This document shows positions 1 through 7,258 of a stretch of 30,641 nucleotides of DNA, piece after piece. Within the stretch, counting starts at the first letter, position 1. Each line of letters starts with the position of its first letter. Source of the stretch: Pseudomonadota bacterium. GTDB taxonomy: Bacteria > Pseudomonadota > Alphaproteobacteria > Rhizobiales > Xanthobacteraceae. The notes below the pieces were generated by a model. That model was not told the origin of the DNA, ran no database searches, and saw only the letters and a list, made by a program, of their open reading frames with translations. The position numbers and the translations under genes are program-made. The stretch is taken from the NCBI GenBank assembly GCA_023435725.1, contig JAEYRD010000032.1:1-30641 (forward strand), in the 5' to 3' direction.

Positions 1-169
1 GCAGCGTGTCGGGCGAGGCAAAGCCGCCTCGGTTAGGATTGAACAGGTCGGGCGTGAGGCTCTGGGCGGCCGCCGGCGCGCCCTCAAGGGCGGTCAGCAC
101 AAGGCATGGCAAAGCGGCGCGCAGGAAATGCCCGCGTTTGCTCCGGCCCCTAGCTGGAGACGCCCCCAC
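1..169 (-). CDS. Secreted protein, N-terminal part only (possible outer-membrane protein)
   Basis: Only the first 56 codons are in the window; the gene runs off the left edge. The reading frame starts at a GTG (bases 167-169 on the complement); no other start lies between it and the in-frame stop upstream (191-193), and a GGGGTT stretch sits just before it. The product has a basic N-terminus (SPARGRSKRGHF), a hydrophobic stretch and an Ala-Ala-Ala-Gln type signal-peptidase site, followed by SLTPDLFNPNRGGF. That mature start is reminiscent of Bradyrhizobium outer-membrane beta-barrel proteins, but this is recalled similarity and cannot be tested on this fragment. Export is well supported; function is not known. 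Confidence 0.6.
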   Translation of the reverse strand, partial: MGASPARGRSKRGHFLRAALPCLVLTALEGAPAAAQSLTPDLFNPNRGGFASPDTL

Positions 170-225
170 GATGAAATAACCCCAACGAAATCAAGCACTT
201 TCACGATGCCCCCGCCGGCTGGCGG

Positions 226-261
226 TAACCATCGTTAATGGAGTTAAAACAATTATGGTTA
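226..261. promoter_or_regulatory. AT-rich TTAA-containing inverted repeat in divergent intergenic region
   Basis: The 188-base gap between the secreted-protein gene and kdsD is GC-rich except for this AT-rich core. It carries an inverted repeat TAACCAT (226-232) / ATGGTTA (255-261) and several TTAA tetramers. TTAACCAT-like words resemble CtrA half sites of alphaproteobacteria, but the standard TTAA-N7-TTAA spacing is not seen. It probably holds the divergent promoters; which regulator acts there is unknown. Confidence 0.3.
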
Positions 262-357
262 ATGACCCGTTTCGGTCCGGGGCGCGCGTCGCCTCGCAGG
301 TCGGGGCGTGCTAAGCAGGCATCAACGGGCGAACGCCCCTCCTTCCTGGACCTGAAT

Positions 358-1365
358 ATGCCGAGTTCGAAACCGCTGATGACCGCATCATCCGGACCCA
401 TTCCCGACAGCGTCGAATCCGCGCTCCGCACGCTGGAGACGGAGAGCGGCGGCATCAACGCGCTCGCGGCGGCCCTGCGCGGCCCGCTCGGAATGAGCTT
501 TGCCAAGGCGGTCGAGCTGATCCGGCAGGCCAACGGCCGCGTCATCGTCACCGGGCTCGGCAAGTCCGGCCATATGGGGCGCAAGATCGCGGCAACACTG
601 GCCTCGACCGGCACGCCCGCCTTCTTCGTACACACCGCCGAAGCTGCCCATGGCGACCTCGGCATGATCACCGCCGACGACGTCATCATGGCGCTGTCCT
701 GGTCCGGCGAGCAGCCGGAGATGAAGACCCTCGTGAACTATTCGGCGCGGTTTGCGATTCCGATGATCGCGGTGACGTCGAGCGCGACCTCCTCGCTCGG
801 CCAGGCCGCCGACATCGTGATCGAGCTGCCGAAGGCGCGCGAGGCCTGCCCGCACAATCTGGCGCCGACCACCTCGACGCTGATGCAGGCCGCGATCGGC
901 GATGCACTCGCGATCGCGCTGCTCGAAGGCCGCGGCTTCACTGCGCTGGAGTTCGCGCATTTCCACCCCGGCGGCAAGTTGGGCGCGATGCTGAAATTCG
1001 TCCGCGACTACATGCGCACGGGCGCGGAGATCCCGGTCAAGCCGCTCGGCACCAAGATGTCGGACGCGGTGATGGAGATGTCGGCCAAGGGACTCGGCTG
1101 CGTCTGCATCGTCAACGCGGGGGGCGAGCTCGCGGGTATTATCACCGACGGCGACCTGCGCCGCCACATGCGGCCTGACCTGCTCACGGTGACGGTCGAC
1201 GACATCATGACGAAGCAGCCGAAGACGGTGCCGCCCTCGATGCTCGCCTCCGAGATGATCGAGGTGCTGAACACGCGCAAGATCACGACGCTGGTCGTGA
1301 CCGAAGCGGACAAGGTGGTCGGCATCGTGCACCTGCACGATCTGTTGCGGGCGGGCGTGGCGTAG
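358..1365 (+). CDS. kdsD: Arabinose-5-phosphate isomerase (KdsD/KpsF family)
   Basis: A 335-residue cytosolic enzyme that converts D-ribulose 5-phosphate to D-arabinose 5-phosphate, the first committed step towards Kdo for lipopolysaccharide. It shows the family order: a SIS sugar-phosphate domain (about residues 45-190, with VTGLGKSGHMGRKIAATLAS and the LSWSGEQPE loop) followed by two CBS domains (about 215-335). HPGGKLG marks the linker typical of KpsF/GutQ proteins. The frame is open from an ATG at 238, but the segment before 358 is low-complexity and not family-like. The ATG at 358 gives the usual length of about 320-335 residues; no clear ribosome binding site helps, and an ATG at 379 is also possible. 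It stands alone, ending against a palindromic repeat shared with the convergent neighbour. Confidence 0.93.
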   Translation: MPSSKPLMTASSGPIPDSVESALRTLETESGGINALAAALRGPLGMSFAKAVELIRQANGRVIVTGLGKSGHMGRKIAATLASTGTPAFFVHTAEAAHGDLGMITADDVIMALSWSGEQPEMKTLVNYSARFAIPMIAVTSSATSSLGQAADIVIELPKAREACPHNLAPTTSTLMQAAIGDALAIALLEGRGFTALEFAHFHPGGKLGAMLKFVRDYMRTGAEIPVKPLGTKMSDAVMEMSAKGLGCVCIVNAGGELAGIITDGDLRRHMRPDLLTVTVDDIMTKQPKTVPPSMLASEMIEVLNTRKITTLVVTEADKVVGIVHLHDLLRAGVA

Positions 1366-1373
1366 CTCTTTCG

Positions 1374-1520
1374 CCTCTCCCCGCCTGCGGGGAGAGGCCG
1401 GAATGCGCGCGGCACGCGCGTATTCCGGGTGAGGGGGACTCTCCGCGAGTCCGACTATCACCTCCCTCGCGGAGACTCCCCCTCACCCCAACCCACTCCC
1501 CGCAAGCGGGGCGAGGGAGT
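1374..1520. repeat. Palindromic REP-like mosaic in convergent junction
   Basis: The junction between two convergent genes is filled with palindromes. The clearest is CCTCTCCCCGC (1374-1384) / GCGGGGAGAGG (1387-1397), an 11-bp stem with a 2-base loop; another CTCCCCGCAAGCGGGG copy lies near 1496-1511, with GGAATGCGCGC / GCGCGTATTCC and CTCCGCGAG / CTCGCGGAG arms between. The same 11-base arms recur at 2565-2588. This looks like the interspersed repeats of Bradyrhizobiaceae; as RNA it would fold stably and could end transcription from both sides. Confidence 0.8.
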
Positions 1521-2084
1521 CTATCGCGGAAACCGCGCCGCCTTCTCCTCCAGCGGCAGCTTCAGCCCGTTCGCCAGATACGACACCGTGCGATAGAAGC
1601 CGCACAGCAGCATGATCTCCAGGATCTGGGCTTCGTCGTAGTGCGCCGAGAGCTTAGCGAACTCCTCATCACTCAGCGTTGCGCGATGATGCAGCGCGTC
1701 CACCGCAGCGATCAGCGCCTGCTCGGCCGGCGACCAGCAGGCTGACGTCGCATCGCCCTTTACAGTCGCACGCACTTCCTCCTCGCTGAGCTGCGCAGGC
1801 CCGGCGAAGATCGCGACATGCACGCCCCACTCATATTCGCATTCGGTCAGCGCGCAGGTGCGGTCGATGACGATCTCGCGCTGGCGCAGGGAGAGCGGGC
1901 CGGGATCGAGCAGGCCGCCGGCGCGAAACTTGTCCCAGGCGCGCATGTGGGCCGCCATCACCCGGAACAGCACCAGCGGCGGCGCGCCGCGCATGATGCG
2001 GTCGAACTGCGCCTGGATCTCCGGGGGATAAGGCGGCGCGAGCGGCGCAATGCGCGGCATCCGGGATGACGTGGCGGAAGACAT
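1521..2084 (-). CDS. Carboxymuconolactone decarboxylase / AhpD-like family protein
   Basis: A 187-residue protein of the alpha-helical CMD/AhpD fold. The segment RTCALTECEYEWGVH (around residues 74-88) matches the family signature R-C-x-x-C-x-EYEW-x-x-H, but the second cysteine of the usual CxxC pair appears to be Thr; a cysteine remains directly before EYEW. The C-terminal part (EILEIMLLCGFYRTVSYLANGL) is typical of the family. The ATG at 2084 is preceded at good spacing by a near-perfect AAGGAGGT site. It is divergent from an HxlR-type regulator, and two tandem palindromes lie right behind its ribosome binding site, so it is the likely target of that regulator. Substrate unknown: some relatives reduce peroxides or decarboxylate lactones, while changed-cysteine forms are uncharacterised. 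Confidence 0.88.
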   Translation of the reverse strand: MSSATSSRMPRIAPLAPPYPPEIQAQFDRIMRGAPPLVLFRVMAAHMRAWDKFRAGGLLDPGPLSLRQREIVIDRTCALTECEYEWGVHVAIFAGPAQLSEEEVRATVKGDATSACWSPAEQALIAAVDALHHRATLSDEEFAKLSAHYDEAQILEIMLLCGFYRTVSYLANGLKLPLEEKAARFPR

Positions 2085-2098
2085 TGGCCGACCTCCTT

Positions 2099-2135
2099 GC
2101 TACACTTACTGTAGCAACGCTACATTATCTGTAGC
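2099..2135. promoter_or_regulatory. Two tandem palindromic operators between CMD gene and HxlR regulator
   Basis: GCTACA-N5-TGTAGC occurs twice, at 2099-2115 and 2119-2135, with spacers CTTAC and TTATC. The copies are offset by 20 bases, about two helical turns, so two regulator dimers would bind the same DNA face. The pair occupies nearly the whole 70-base divergent gap. The local HxlR-type protein is the natural binder (inference); binding would cover both promoters and the back of the CMD ribosome binding site. Confidence 0.78.
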
Positions 2136-2154
2136 AAGACGCAAGAGGGCGACG

Positions 2155-2484
2155 ATGGCCAAGCAGGCATCATCAGGGAGCCGTACCGTACGCGGCTCGC
2201 GCACCGGGCGGCCGATCATGGCGCTGCTCGACCTGCTCGGCCGGCGCTGGTGCCTGCGGATCCTGTGGGAGTTGCGCGACGAGCCCCTCACCTCACGCGG
2301 CTTGCGCACCGCCTGCGACGAGGCCTCGCCGACCGTGCTGCAGGCGCGGCTGAGCGAGCTGCGCGATGCGGGGTTCGTCGAACTGGGCGAAGGTGGCGGT
2401 TACGGATTGACGCCGCTCGGGCGGGAATTGTGTGAGACGTTCATGCCACTGCACCGGTTTGCGGAGCGGTGGAAGAAGAGCTGA
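2155..2484 (+). CDS. HxlR-family winged-helix transcriptional regulator
   Basis: A 109-residue DNA-binding protein. RPIMALLDLLGRRWCLRILWELRDEPLTSRGLR (about residues 19-51) followed by SPTVLQARLSELRDAGFVE is the standard HxlR winged-helix core, with LTPLGREL of the wing and a short C-terminal helix. The frame is open upstream, but the ATG at 2155 with GAGGG nine bases before it gives the family length. HxlR proteins often sense reactive electrophiles or redox stress through a cysteine near the N-terminus; here cysteines occur in RRWCLRI and further on, so sensing is possible but unproven. It lies divergent from the AhpD-like gene with two palindromes between, which suggests it controls that gene and itself. 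Confidence 0.9.
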   Translation: MAKQASSGSRTVRGSRTGRPIMALLDLLGRRWCLRILWELRDEPLTSRGLRTACDEASPTVLQARLSELRDAGFVELGEGGGYGLTPLGRELCETFMPLHRFAERWKKS

Positions 2485-2544
2485 GACGGTGAAGGGGCCT
2501 CTCTCCGCGCCTGAGGTCGTCGAGGGACCTGTACCACCTCACCC

Positions 2545-2588
2545 GGATCGCAAGAGCGATCCGACCTCTCCCCGCAAGCGGGGAGAGG
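2545..2588. repeat. REP-like double hairpin, second copy
   Basis: Two adjacent hairpins: GGATCGC (2545-2551) AAGA GCGATCC (2556-2562), and CCTCTCCCCGC (2565-2575) AA GCGGGGAGAGG (2578-2588). The second has the same arms as the copy at 1374-1397, with a different loop. It sits at the convergent junction of the HxlR and nfeD genes, 11 bases from the nfeD stop, and could act as a two-way terminator. Confidence 0.8.
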
Positions 2589-2599
2589 TAAAGAAGGAG

Positions 2600-3043
2600 C
2601 TACGCCGCGGCTACGGTCAGATTGGCGCCATCCACCTGCACGACCTTCACCCGCGTCCCCGCCGGCGTGTCGGGGCCGGCGACGCGCCACACTGTGTCGC
2701 CGATGCGCACCGTGCCGCTGCCGTCGATGATCGGCTTCTCGAGCGTGAACTCGCGGCCGAGCAGCGCCTCGGTGCGCTTGTTGAGGAACGGGCTGTCGCT
2801 TTCGTCCAGCTTCGGCCGGGCGAGCCGGCGCCACGCCGGCACGGCCGCTGCCGCGAACACCGCGAACATCACGAGCTGTATCTGCCAGGGCAGATGAACG
2901 GCGAACGAGATCAGGCCGACGAGCAAAGCGGCGAGCCCGAGCCAGAACAGGAATACGCCCGGCGCCAGCGTCTCCAGCGCCATCAGGATGAAGCCGAAGA
3001 TCAGCCAGTTCCAGCTGCCGAGCGATACGAACATGTCGGTCAT
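2600..3043 (-). CDS. nfeD: NfeD-family membrane protein, short form
   Basis: A 147-residue inner-membrane protein with three or four N-terminal hydrophobic segments (residues about 8-75) and a C-terminal OB-fold domain (about 85-147; GREFTLEKPIIDGSGTVRIGDTVWRV). This is the truncated NfeD type that lacks the ClpP-like protease domain and is almost always paired with an SPFH protein, as here. The ATG at 3043 has AGAGG before it; an upstream ATG-like start would add 26 unlikely residues encoded by an interspersed repeat. It is the downstream member of a two-gene unit with the SPFH gene. The pair is thought to organise membrane microdomains or membrane protein quality control. Confidence 0.9.
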   Translation of the reverse strand: MTDMFVSLGSWNWLIFGFILMALETLAPGVFLFWLGLAALLVGLISFAVHLPWQIQLVMFAVFAAAAVPAWRRLARPKLDESDSPFLNKRTEALLGREFTLEKPIIDGSGTVRIGDTVWRVAGPDTPAGTRVKVVQVDGANLTVAAA

Positions 3044-3055
3044 GACACGACCTCT

Positions 3056-3168
3056 ATAATTGGCGCATGTCCCCCGCGCAAACGCGCTCCGCGTTTGTCG
3101 CGAGGCAAAACCGGTACCCACTTTGCACTAACGTGGCCCTCCGGGTCCGGGTCATGCGCTTTAATTAT
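3056..3168. repeat. Interspersed palindromic element inside SPFH-nfeD unit
   Basis: About 113 bases with imperfect inverted ends: ATAATTGGCGCATG (3056-3069) and CATGCGCTTTAATTAT (3153-3168). An internal hairpin CAAACGC (3079-3085) / GCGTTTG (3091-3097) and the AAAACCGGTACCCACTTTGC segment match a repeat that I recall as frequent in Bradyrhizobium genomes. The TAA stop of the SPFH gene (3165-3167) lies in its right end. It fills the gap between two genes expected to be cotranscribed, so it may set their relative expression. Confidence 0.65.
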
Positions 3169-4169
3169 CCCTGCCGCGGCGGCACCGCCGGCGGCGTACT
3201 GCCGGTCGGGGGCACCGAGCTGCCGCGGCGGGCGGCGGCTGCCGCGGACGCAGCGCTTTCGCCGAACGTCGCCTTGGCGATCTCGCCGATGCCGGCGAGC
3301 GAGCCCAGCATGCTCGTGGCTTCCATCGGCAGCATGATGATCTTCTGATTGGGCGCATCCGCGAACTGACCGAATGCCTTGATATATTTGTCGGCGATGA
3401 AATAGTTCAACGCCGCGACGTCGCCCTTGCCGATCGCTTCCGACACCGCCAGCGTCGCCTTGGCCTCGGCTTCGGCGAGGCGCTCGCGCGCCTCGGCGTC
3501 GCGGAAGGCAGCCTCGCGGCGGCCTTCGGCCTGGAGGATCTGGCCCTGCTTGGCGCCCTCGGCGCGCAGGATTTCTGACTGGCGCTGGCCCTCGGCGGCG
3601 AGAATGTCGGCGCGCTTGACGCGCTCGGCCTTCATCTGCCGGCCCATGGCCTCGACGAGGTCGGCCGGCGGCACGATGTCCTTGATCTCGATGCGGTTGA
3701 CCTTGACGCCCCAGGGCGAGACCGCTGCGTCGACGACGCGCAAGAGGCGCTCGTTGATCTCGTCGCGATGCGACAGCACCTGGTCGAGATCCATCGAGCC
3801 CATCACCGAACGGATGTTGGTCATGGTCAGGACCGTGATCGCCTGGGTGAGGTTGGCGACCTCGTAGCTCGCTTTCGCCGCGTCGAACACCTGGAAGAAA
3901 GCGACACCATCCACCGTCACGGTGGCGTTGTCCTTGGTGATCACCTCCTGCTCGGGAATGTCGATCACCTGCTCCATCATGTTGATCTTGCGCCCGACGC
4001 GATCGAAATAGGGCACGATCAGGTTCAGCCCGGGGCTCAGCGTCTGGGTGTATTTGCCGAAACGTTCAATGGTCCAGTCATAGCCCTGCGGCACCGTCTT
4101 CACGCCGGCGAGCAGCGTGACGATGACGAGCAAAACCAGAACAATCGCGAAAATGTCGAAACCGCTCAT
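3165..4169 (-). CDS. SPFH/Band 7 (stomatin-like) membrane protein
   Basis: A 334-residue protein with one N-terminal membrane helix (residues about 5-24), a PHB/SPFH domain (from VKTVPQGYDWTIERFGKY through NRIEIKDIVPP), then an Ala/Glu/Arg-rich coiled coil (KADILAAEGQRQSEILRAEGAKQGQ type, about 200-260) and a proline/alanine-rich tail. This is the stomatin/paraslipin type that oligomerises at the membrane, known to work with NfeD, whose gene follows. The ATG at 4169 has GGAGGAG at seven bases; an earlier in-frame start would add only 14 unlikely residues. HflC/QmcA-like labels are often used, but the exact role is not known. Confidence 0.92.
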   Translation of the reverse strand: MSGFDIFAIVLVLLVIVTLLAGVKTVPQGYDWTIERFGKYTQTLSPGLNLIVPYFDRVGRKINMMEQVIDIPEQEVITKDNATVTVDGVAFFQVFDAAKASYEVANLTQAITVLTMTNIRSVMGSMDLDQVLSHRDEINERLLRVVDAAVSPWGVKVNRIEIKDIVPPADLVEAMGRQMKAERVKRADILAAEGQRQSEILRAEGAKQGQILQAEGRREAAFRDAEARERLAEAEAKATLAVSEAIGKGDVAALNYFIADKYIKAFGQFADAPNQKIIMLPMEATSMLGSLAGIGEIAKATFGESAASAAAAARRGSSVPPTGSTPPAVPPRQG

Positions 4170-4401
4170 AACTCCTCCAAGCCGGGAAAAGGCCCTTTCC
4201 GGCGCTGTCATTGGTCGGCATCACGACCTCACCGGTTCAGCGGTCGCGAGTAACATCGGCATCGGCGCAATTCTGCACAAGACGCGCGGAGAGGGAATGG
4301 TCACGATTATGTATTTGCGGGACAGCTCTTGAAAGCACGCAGGCAAGGACCTAGCGGCAAAGGTTAATATCTGCGGCCGTGCCGTGGGATCGCGCAGCCC
4401 C

Positions 4402-5379
4402 CTACTCGATCACATCGTGCGCGAGTGCAAGCAGGCCGGGCGGGATCGTGACACCGAGCGCCCTGGCTGCCTTCAGATTGATGACGAGCTCGAACTTGGT
4501 GGGATTCTGGATTGGCAAGTCGGCAGCACGCGCCCCCCGCAGGATACGATCGATGTAGGAGGCGGCGCGGCGGAGCTGCTCGGCAGTGTCGATGCTGTAG
4601 GACATCAGCCCGCCCTCATCGACGAAGGTGCGGCTCCAGAACACCGTCGGCACGCCCCCCTTCGTGACCGCCGCCAAAAGCTCCGTGCGATGGGCCATCG
4701 TGAAGAAGTCGGGCAGCACGAGCAGGCCGCCATCCTTCCGCGAGGCCAGCGCGGCGATCGAGTCGGCATCGTGCACCGGTGCAGGTTCGACCGCCACGCC
4801 GAGCGCGCGTCCTGCTTGCTCGACCGTGCCGAGCATGAGGGGAGCGAACGGGGCGGTTGCGGGATTGTAGACGACGTAGACCCGCCGCACCGGCGGCGAG
4901 ATCTGCGTCAGAATCTCCAGCCATTTGCCGGCCAGCGGACCGTCATAGTCGGTGAAGCCGGTCATGTTGCCGCCGGGACGGGCAAGGTTCTCGACAAAAC
5001 CCTGACTGACGGGATCGGTGACGATTGCGAACACGATCGGCGTCGTCGTGGTGCGGCGGCGCAGCTCCTCCACCGAAGGCGTGCCGACCGCGAACAGGAC
5101 GTCCGGCTTCAGTGCAATCATCTCCTCGGCGAGCTGCGCGATCCGCGCCCGGTCACCACCGCCGCTGCGCCAGTCGATGATGAGATTGTCCTGCTCCTTC
5201 CAGCCGAGGGCGGCGAGCGCCTCGACCAGAATGCCGTTGCGTTCATTTCCGATCGCATTGTCGGCGGCTGTCACCGAGAGCACGCCGAGCCGGCGCGGCC
5301 CATTGGGCTGCTGTGCCAGCGCCGAGGGCGGCAAGGCTGTGATCGTCCCAAGAAGCGCCAAAATCTCGCGGCGGTTCAT
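4402..5379 (-). CDS. ABC transporter substrate-binding protein (ABC_sub_bind family)
   Basis: A 325-residue exported protein. The N-terminus MNRREILALLGTITALPPSALAQQ is a signal peptide (cleavage after about residue 22) with an NRRE start common in this family. The body shows the hallmark segments of the ABC_sub_bind (PF04392) group: RLGVLSV, KPDVLFAVGTPSVEELRRRT, TTPIVFAIVTDPVSQGFVENLARPGGNMTGF, and the terminal PTKFELVINLKAARALG. No permease or ATPase gene is adjacent, which is usual for the many orphan members in Bradyrhizobium. It begins 10 bases after the hemH stop codon on the same strand, so the two are probably cotranscribed, although no functional link is known. Ligand unknown. Confidence 0.88.
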   Translation of the reverse strand: MNRREILALLGTITALPPSALAQQPNGPRRLGVLSVTAADNAIGNERNGILVEALAALGWKEQDNLIIDWRSGGGDRARIAQLAEEMIALKPDVLFAVGTPSVEELRRRTTTTPIVFAIVTDPVSQGFVENLARPGGNMTGFTDYDGPLAGKWLEILTQISPPVRRVYVVYNPATAPFAPLMLGTVEQAGRALGVAVEPAPVHDADSIAALASRKDGGLLVLPDFFTMAHRTELLAAVTKGGVPTVFWSRTFVDEGGLMSYSIDTAEQLRRAASYIDRILRGARAADLPIQNPTKFELVINLKAARALGVTIPPGLLALAHDVIE

Positions 5380-5389
5380 GGGCGCCCCA

Positions 5390-6427
5390 TCAGATCCAAC
5401 CCTGCAGCTCGCGCAGCACCAGCGTCCGGATCACGTCCATGCCGGGCTCGCTGTCGTTGAGGCAAGGGATCGCCGAAAACTGCTCGCCGCCGTTATGCTT
5501 GAAGATCTCGGCGTTCTCCTGCGCGATCTCCTCCAGCGTCTCCAGACAGTCGGCGGCAAAGCCCGGCATCACCACCGCGATGCGGCGCACGCCTTCCTTG
5601 GCGAGACGCTCCATCGTCTTGTCGGTGTAGGGCTGCAGCCACTCGTCTTTGCCGAAACGCGACTGGAAGGTCAGCAGCAGATTTGTCTCGTCCATGCCGA
5701 GCCGGCGGCGCAGCGCTTCGGTGGTGGCGACGCAGTGCCCCTCATAAGGATCGCCCTTGTCGACGTAGGATTTCGGCATGCCGTGGAAGGAAGCGACGAT
5801 CAGCTCGGGCCTGAACGGCAGCGTGGCCAGGTGCGTCTCGATCGAGGTCGCGAGCGCCTCGATATAGGCCGCGTCCTCATAATAAGGCGGGGTCACGCGC
5901 AGCGTCGGCTGCGCACGCAGGCGGGCGAGCACACGGAACACCTCGTCGCACACGGTGGCCGAGGTCGAGGCGGAATATTGCGGATAGAGCGGAACGGCGA
6001 GGATACGGTCGCATCCTTTTGCGATCAGCGTGTCGATGCCCGACTTGATCGAGGGATTGCCGTAGCGCATCGCCCAGTCGACGACGACATGTGCGCGGTC
6101 CGACAGCGCGGAAGCGAGCTTGTCGCTCTGCGAGCGCGTGATCGTCTTCAGCGGCGACTCGTTCTCCTCGTTGTTCCAGATCTTCGCATAGTCGAGCGCC
6201 TTGGTGCGGGGACGGCTGCGCAGGATGATCCCGTTCAGCACGAACTGCCAGACCAGGCCCTGGTTCTCGATGACGCGTACGTCCGAGAGGAACTCCTTGA
6301 GATAGACCCGCACGCCCGGCGCGTCGGCCGTATCGGGCGTGCCGAGATTGACCAGGAGCACGCCGACCCGCGGTCGGCTGGACTGAACGGTCGGCTTCGC
6401 GGTCTCGATGGGGGCTGCAGTCGTCAT
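5390..6427 (-). CDS. hemH: Ferrochelatase
   Basis: A 345-residue enzyme that inserts Fe2+ into protoporphyrin IX, the last step of haem synthesis. Visible family features: RVGVLLVNLGTPD at the start, GNPSI and LYPQYSASTSATVCDEV in the core, the catalytic histidine in VASFHGMPKSYVDKGDPY (H215), and the acidic PGFAADCLETLEEI motif (about 288-301) near the C-terminus. An N-terminal extension of about 18 polar residues precedes the conserved core. It is divergent from the MAPEG gene with an 84-base gap, and is followed after 10 bases by the ABC_sub_bind gene. In bradyrhizobia haem genes are controlled by iron and oxygen, but I see no clear box here. Confidence 0.97.
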   Translation of the reverse strand: MTTAAPIETAKPTVQSSRPRVGVLLVNLGTPDTADAPGVRVYLKEFLSDVRVIENQGLVWQFVLNGIILRSRPRTKALDYAKIWNNEENESPLKTITRSQSDKLASALSDRAHVVVDWAMRYGNPSIKSGIDTLIAKGCDRILAVPLYPQYSASTSATVCDEVFRVLARLRAQPTLRVTPPYYEDAAYIEALATSIETHLATLPFRPELIVASFHGMPKSYVDKGDPYEGHCVATTEALRRRLGMDETNLLLTFQSRFGKDEWLQPYTDKTMERLAKEGVRRIAVVMPGFAADCLETLEEIAQENAEIFKHNGGEQFSAIPCLNDSEPGMDVIRTLVLRELQGWI

Positions 6428-6511
6428 GGTACCGTTGCGTCGCGCGTTGCTCCGAACTTGTCAAGATGAGGCTGGTTTCGCTAGGGTCGCACCCAAGCGG
6501 GGGGAGGAAAG

Positions 6512-6910
6512 ATGACACTCGCGGAATGGTGCGTATTTGGAGCACTGCTGCTCTACCTTGCGACGATCGCCTCGATCAAATGGATCAGGTTTCGCAAGTT
6601 CGACAATTCCCAGCCGCGCGATCCGGGCTTCTATCAAGACGCCATCGCGCAGCGCGCGCTCGGCGCGCACCAGAACGGCATCGAGACCTTTCCGTTCTTC
6701 GCTTTTGCGGTCCTGCTTGCCGAATTCCGGGATTCACCGCAGCGCCTGATCGACGAGCTCGCCGTGCTGTTCCTGATCGTGCGGATCGCCTACGTGCTGA
6801 CCTATCTCGGCAACCGCCCGACGCTGCGCTCGATCCTCTGGAGCATCGGCTTTGCGATCAATCTCGGGATCTTCTTCATGCCGGCGCTGAAGCGCTTTTT
6901 GCCGGTGTGA
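6512..6910 (+). CDS. MAPEG-family inner-membrane protein
   Basis: A 132-residue protein with four predicted membrane helices (about 5-22, 58-72, 82-98, 108-126). The first loop carries RKFDNSQPRDPGFYQDAIAQRALGAHQNGIE and matches the MAPEG signature around RAL-A-H-N-ET/ENF, followed by FPFFAFAVLLAE. Bacterial MAPEG proteins are related to microsomal glutathione transferases, but this subfamily has no assigned substrate. The start ATG has a strong GGGGAGGAAAG site. It is monocistronic as far as the sequence shows. Confidence 0.9.
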   Translation: MTLAEWCVFGALLLYLATIASIKWIRFRKFDNSQPRDPGFYQDAIAQRALGAHQNGIETFPFFAFAVLLAEFRDSPQRLIDELAVLFLIVRIAYVLTYLGNRPTLRSILWSIGFAINLGIFFMPALKRFLPV

Positions 6911-6930
6911 GCTTTCCTTCTCCCGGTGTA

Positions 6931-7038
6931 GGCCTGTTGCGAATTGGGGCGAAACGAGAACTGCGTTCTCGAACCGATTCCGAGACGTCCTCTTCGATTC
7001 CAGAAATTCGGCCTCTGACCGGAATATCGCAACAGGCC
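6931..7038. mobile_element. 108-bp element bounded by perfect 12-bp inverted repeats
   Basis: GGCCTGTTGCGA at 6931-6942 is repeated in inverse orientation as TCGCAACAGGCC at 7027-7038. Between them lies a further hairpin, CGAGAAC-TGC-GTTCTCG. The end sequence resembles the terminal repeats of some insertion sequences, so this may be a MITE or a remnant with only the two ends left. No clear target-site duplication flanks it, and no transposase fragment is seen. Confidence 0.5.
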
Positions 7039-7075
7039 CATCATCGGCGCGCTGGCTGCCCGGATGGTCCCGCGC

Positions 7076-7089
7076 TTGATCCAGATCAA
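7076..7089 (+). promoter_or_regulatory. Perfect FNR/FixK-type anaerobox
   Basis: TTGAT-CCAG-ATCAA, a perfect palindrome that fits both the general FNR box and the rhizobial FixK2 consensus TTG(A/C)-N6-(T/G)CAA. It lies in the gap after the MAPEG gene, 169 bases before the ATG of the small cysteine-rich gene, the only downstream gene on that strand. A FixK-activated promoter would start near 7124. The remaining 7040-7258 gap holds no other gene that I recognise. Confidence 0.55.
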
Positions 7090-7258
7090 TGGGCTACCGA
7101 TCAACCGCCACCAAAAGTGGCGCGTAGCATTCGATCCAAGACGGGTTTTCATCATCGAGGTGGTCGGGTTCACCACTGTCGTTCCGGGCGAGCCAGCGCT
7201 CGTCAAACGCAGCGGCTGGAACGAGCAGACCGCTCGCACCTATCCTAGGGAGTCTCGG

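Noticed and set aside
7064..7258. N-terminal extension of the cysteine-rich ORF by 65 codons
   Set aside because: The extension has no signal peptide logic, spans the anaerobox, and a good ribosome binding site plus signal peptide marks the ATG at 7259.
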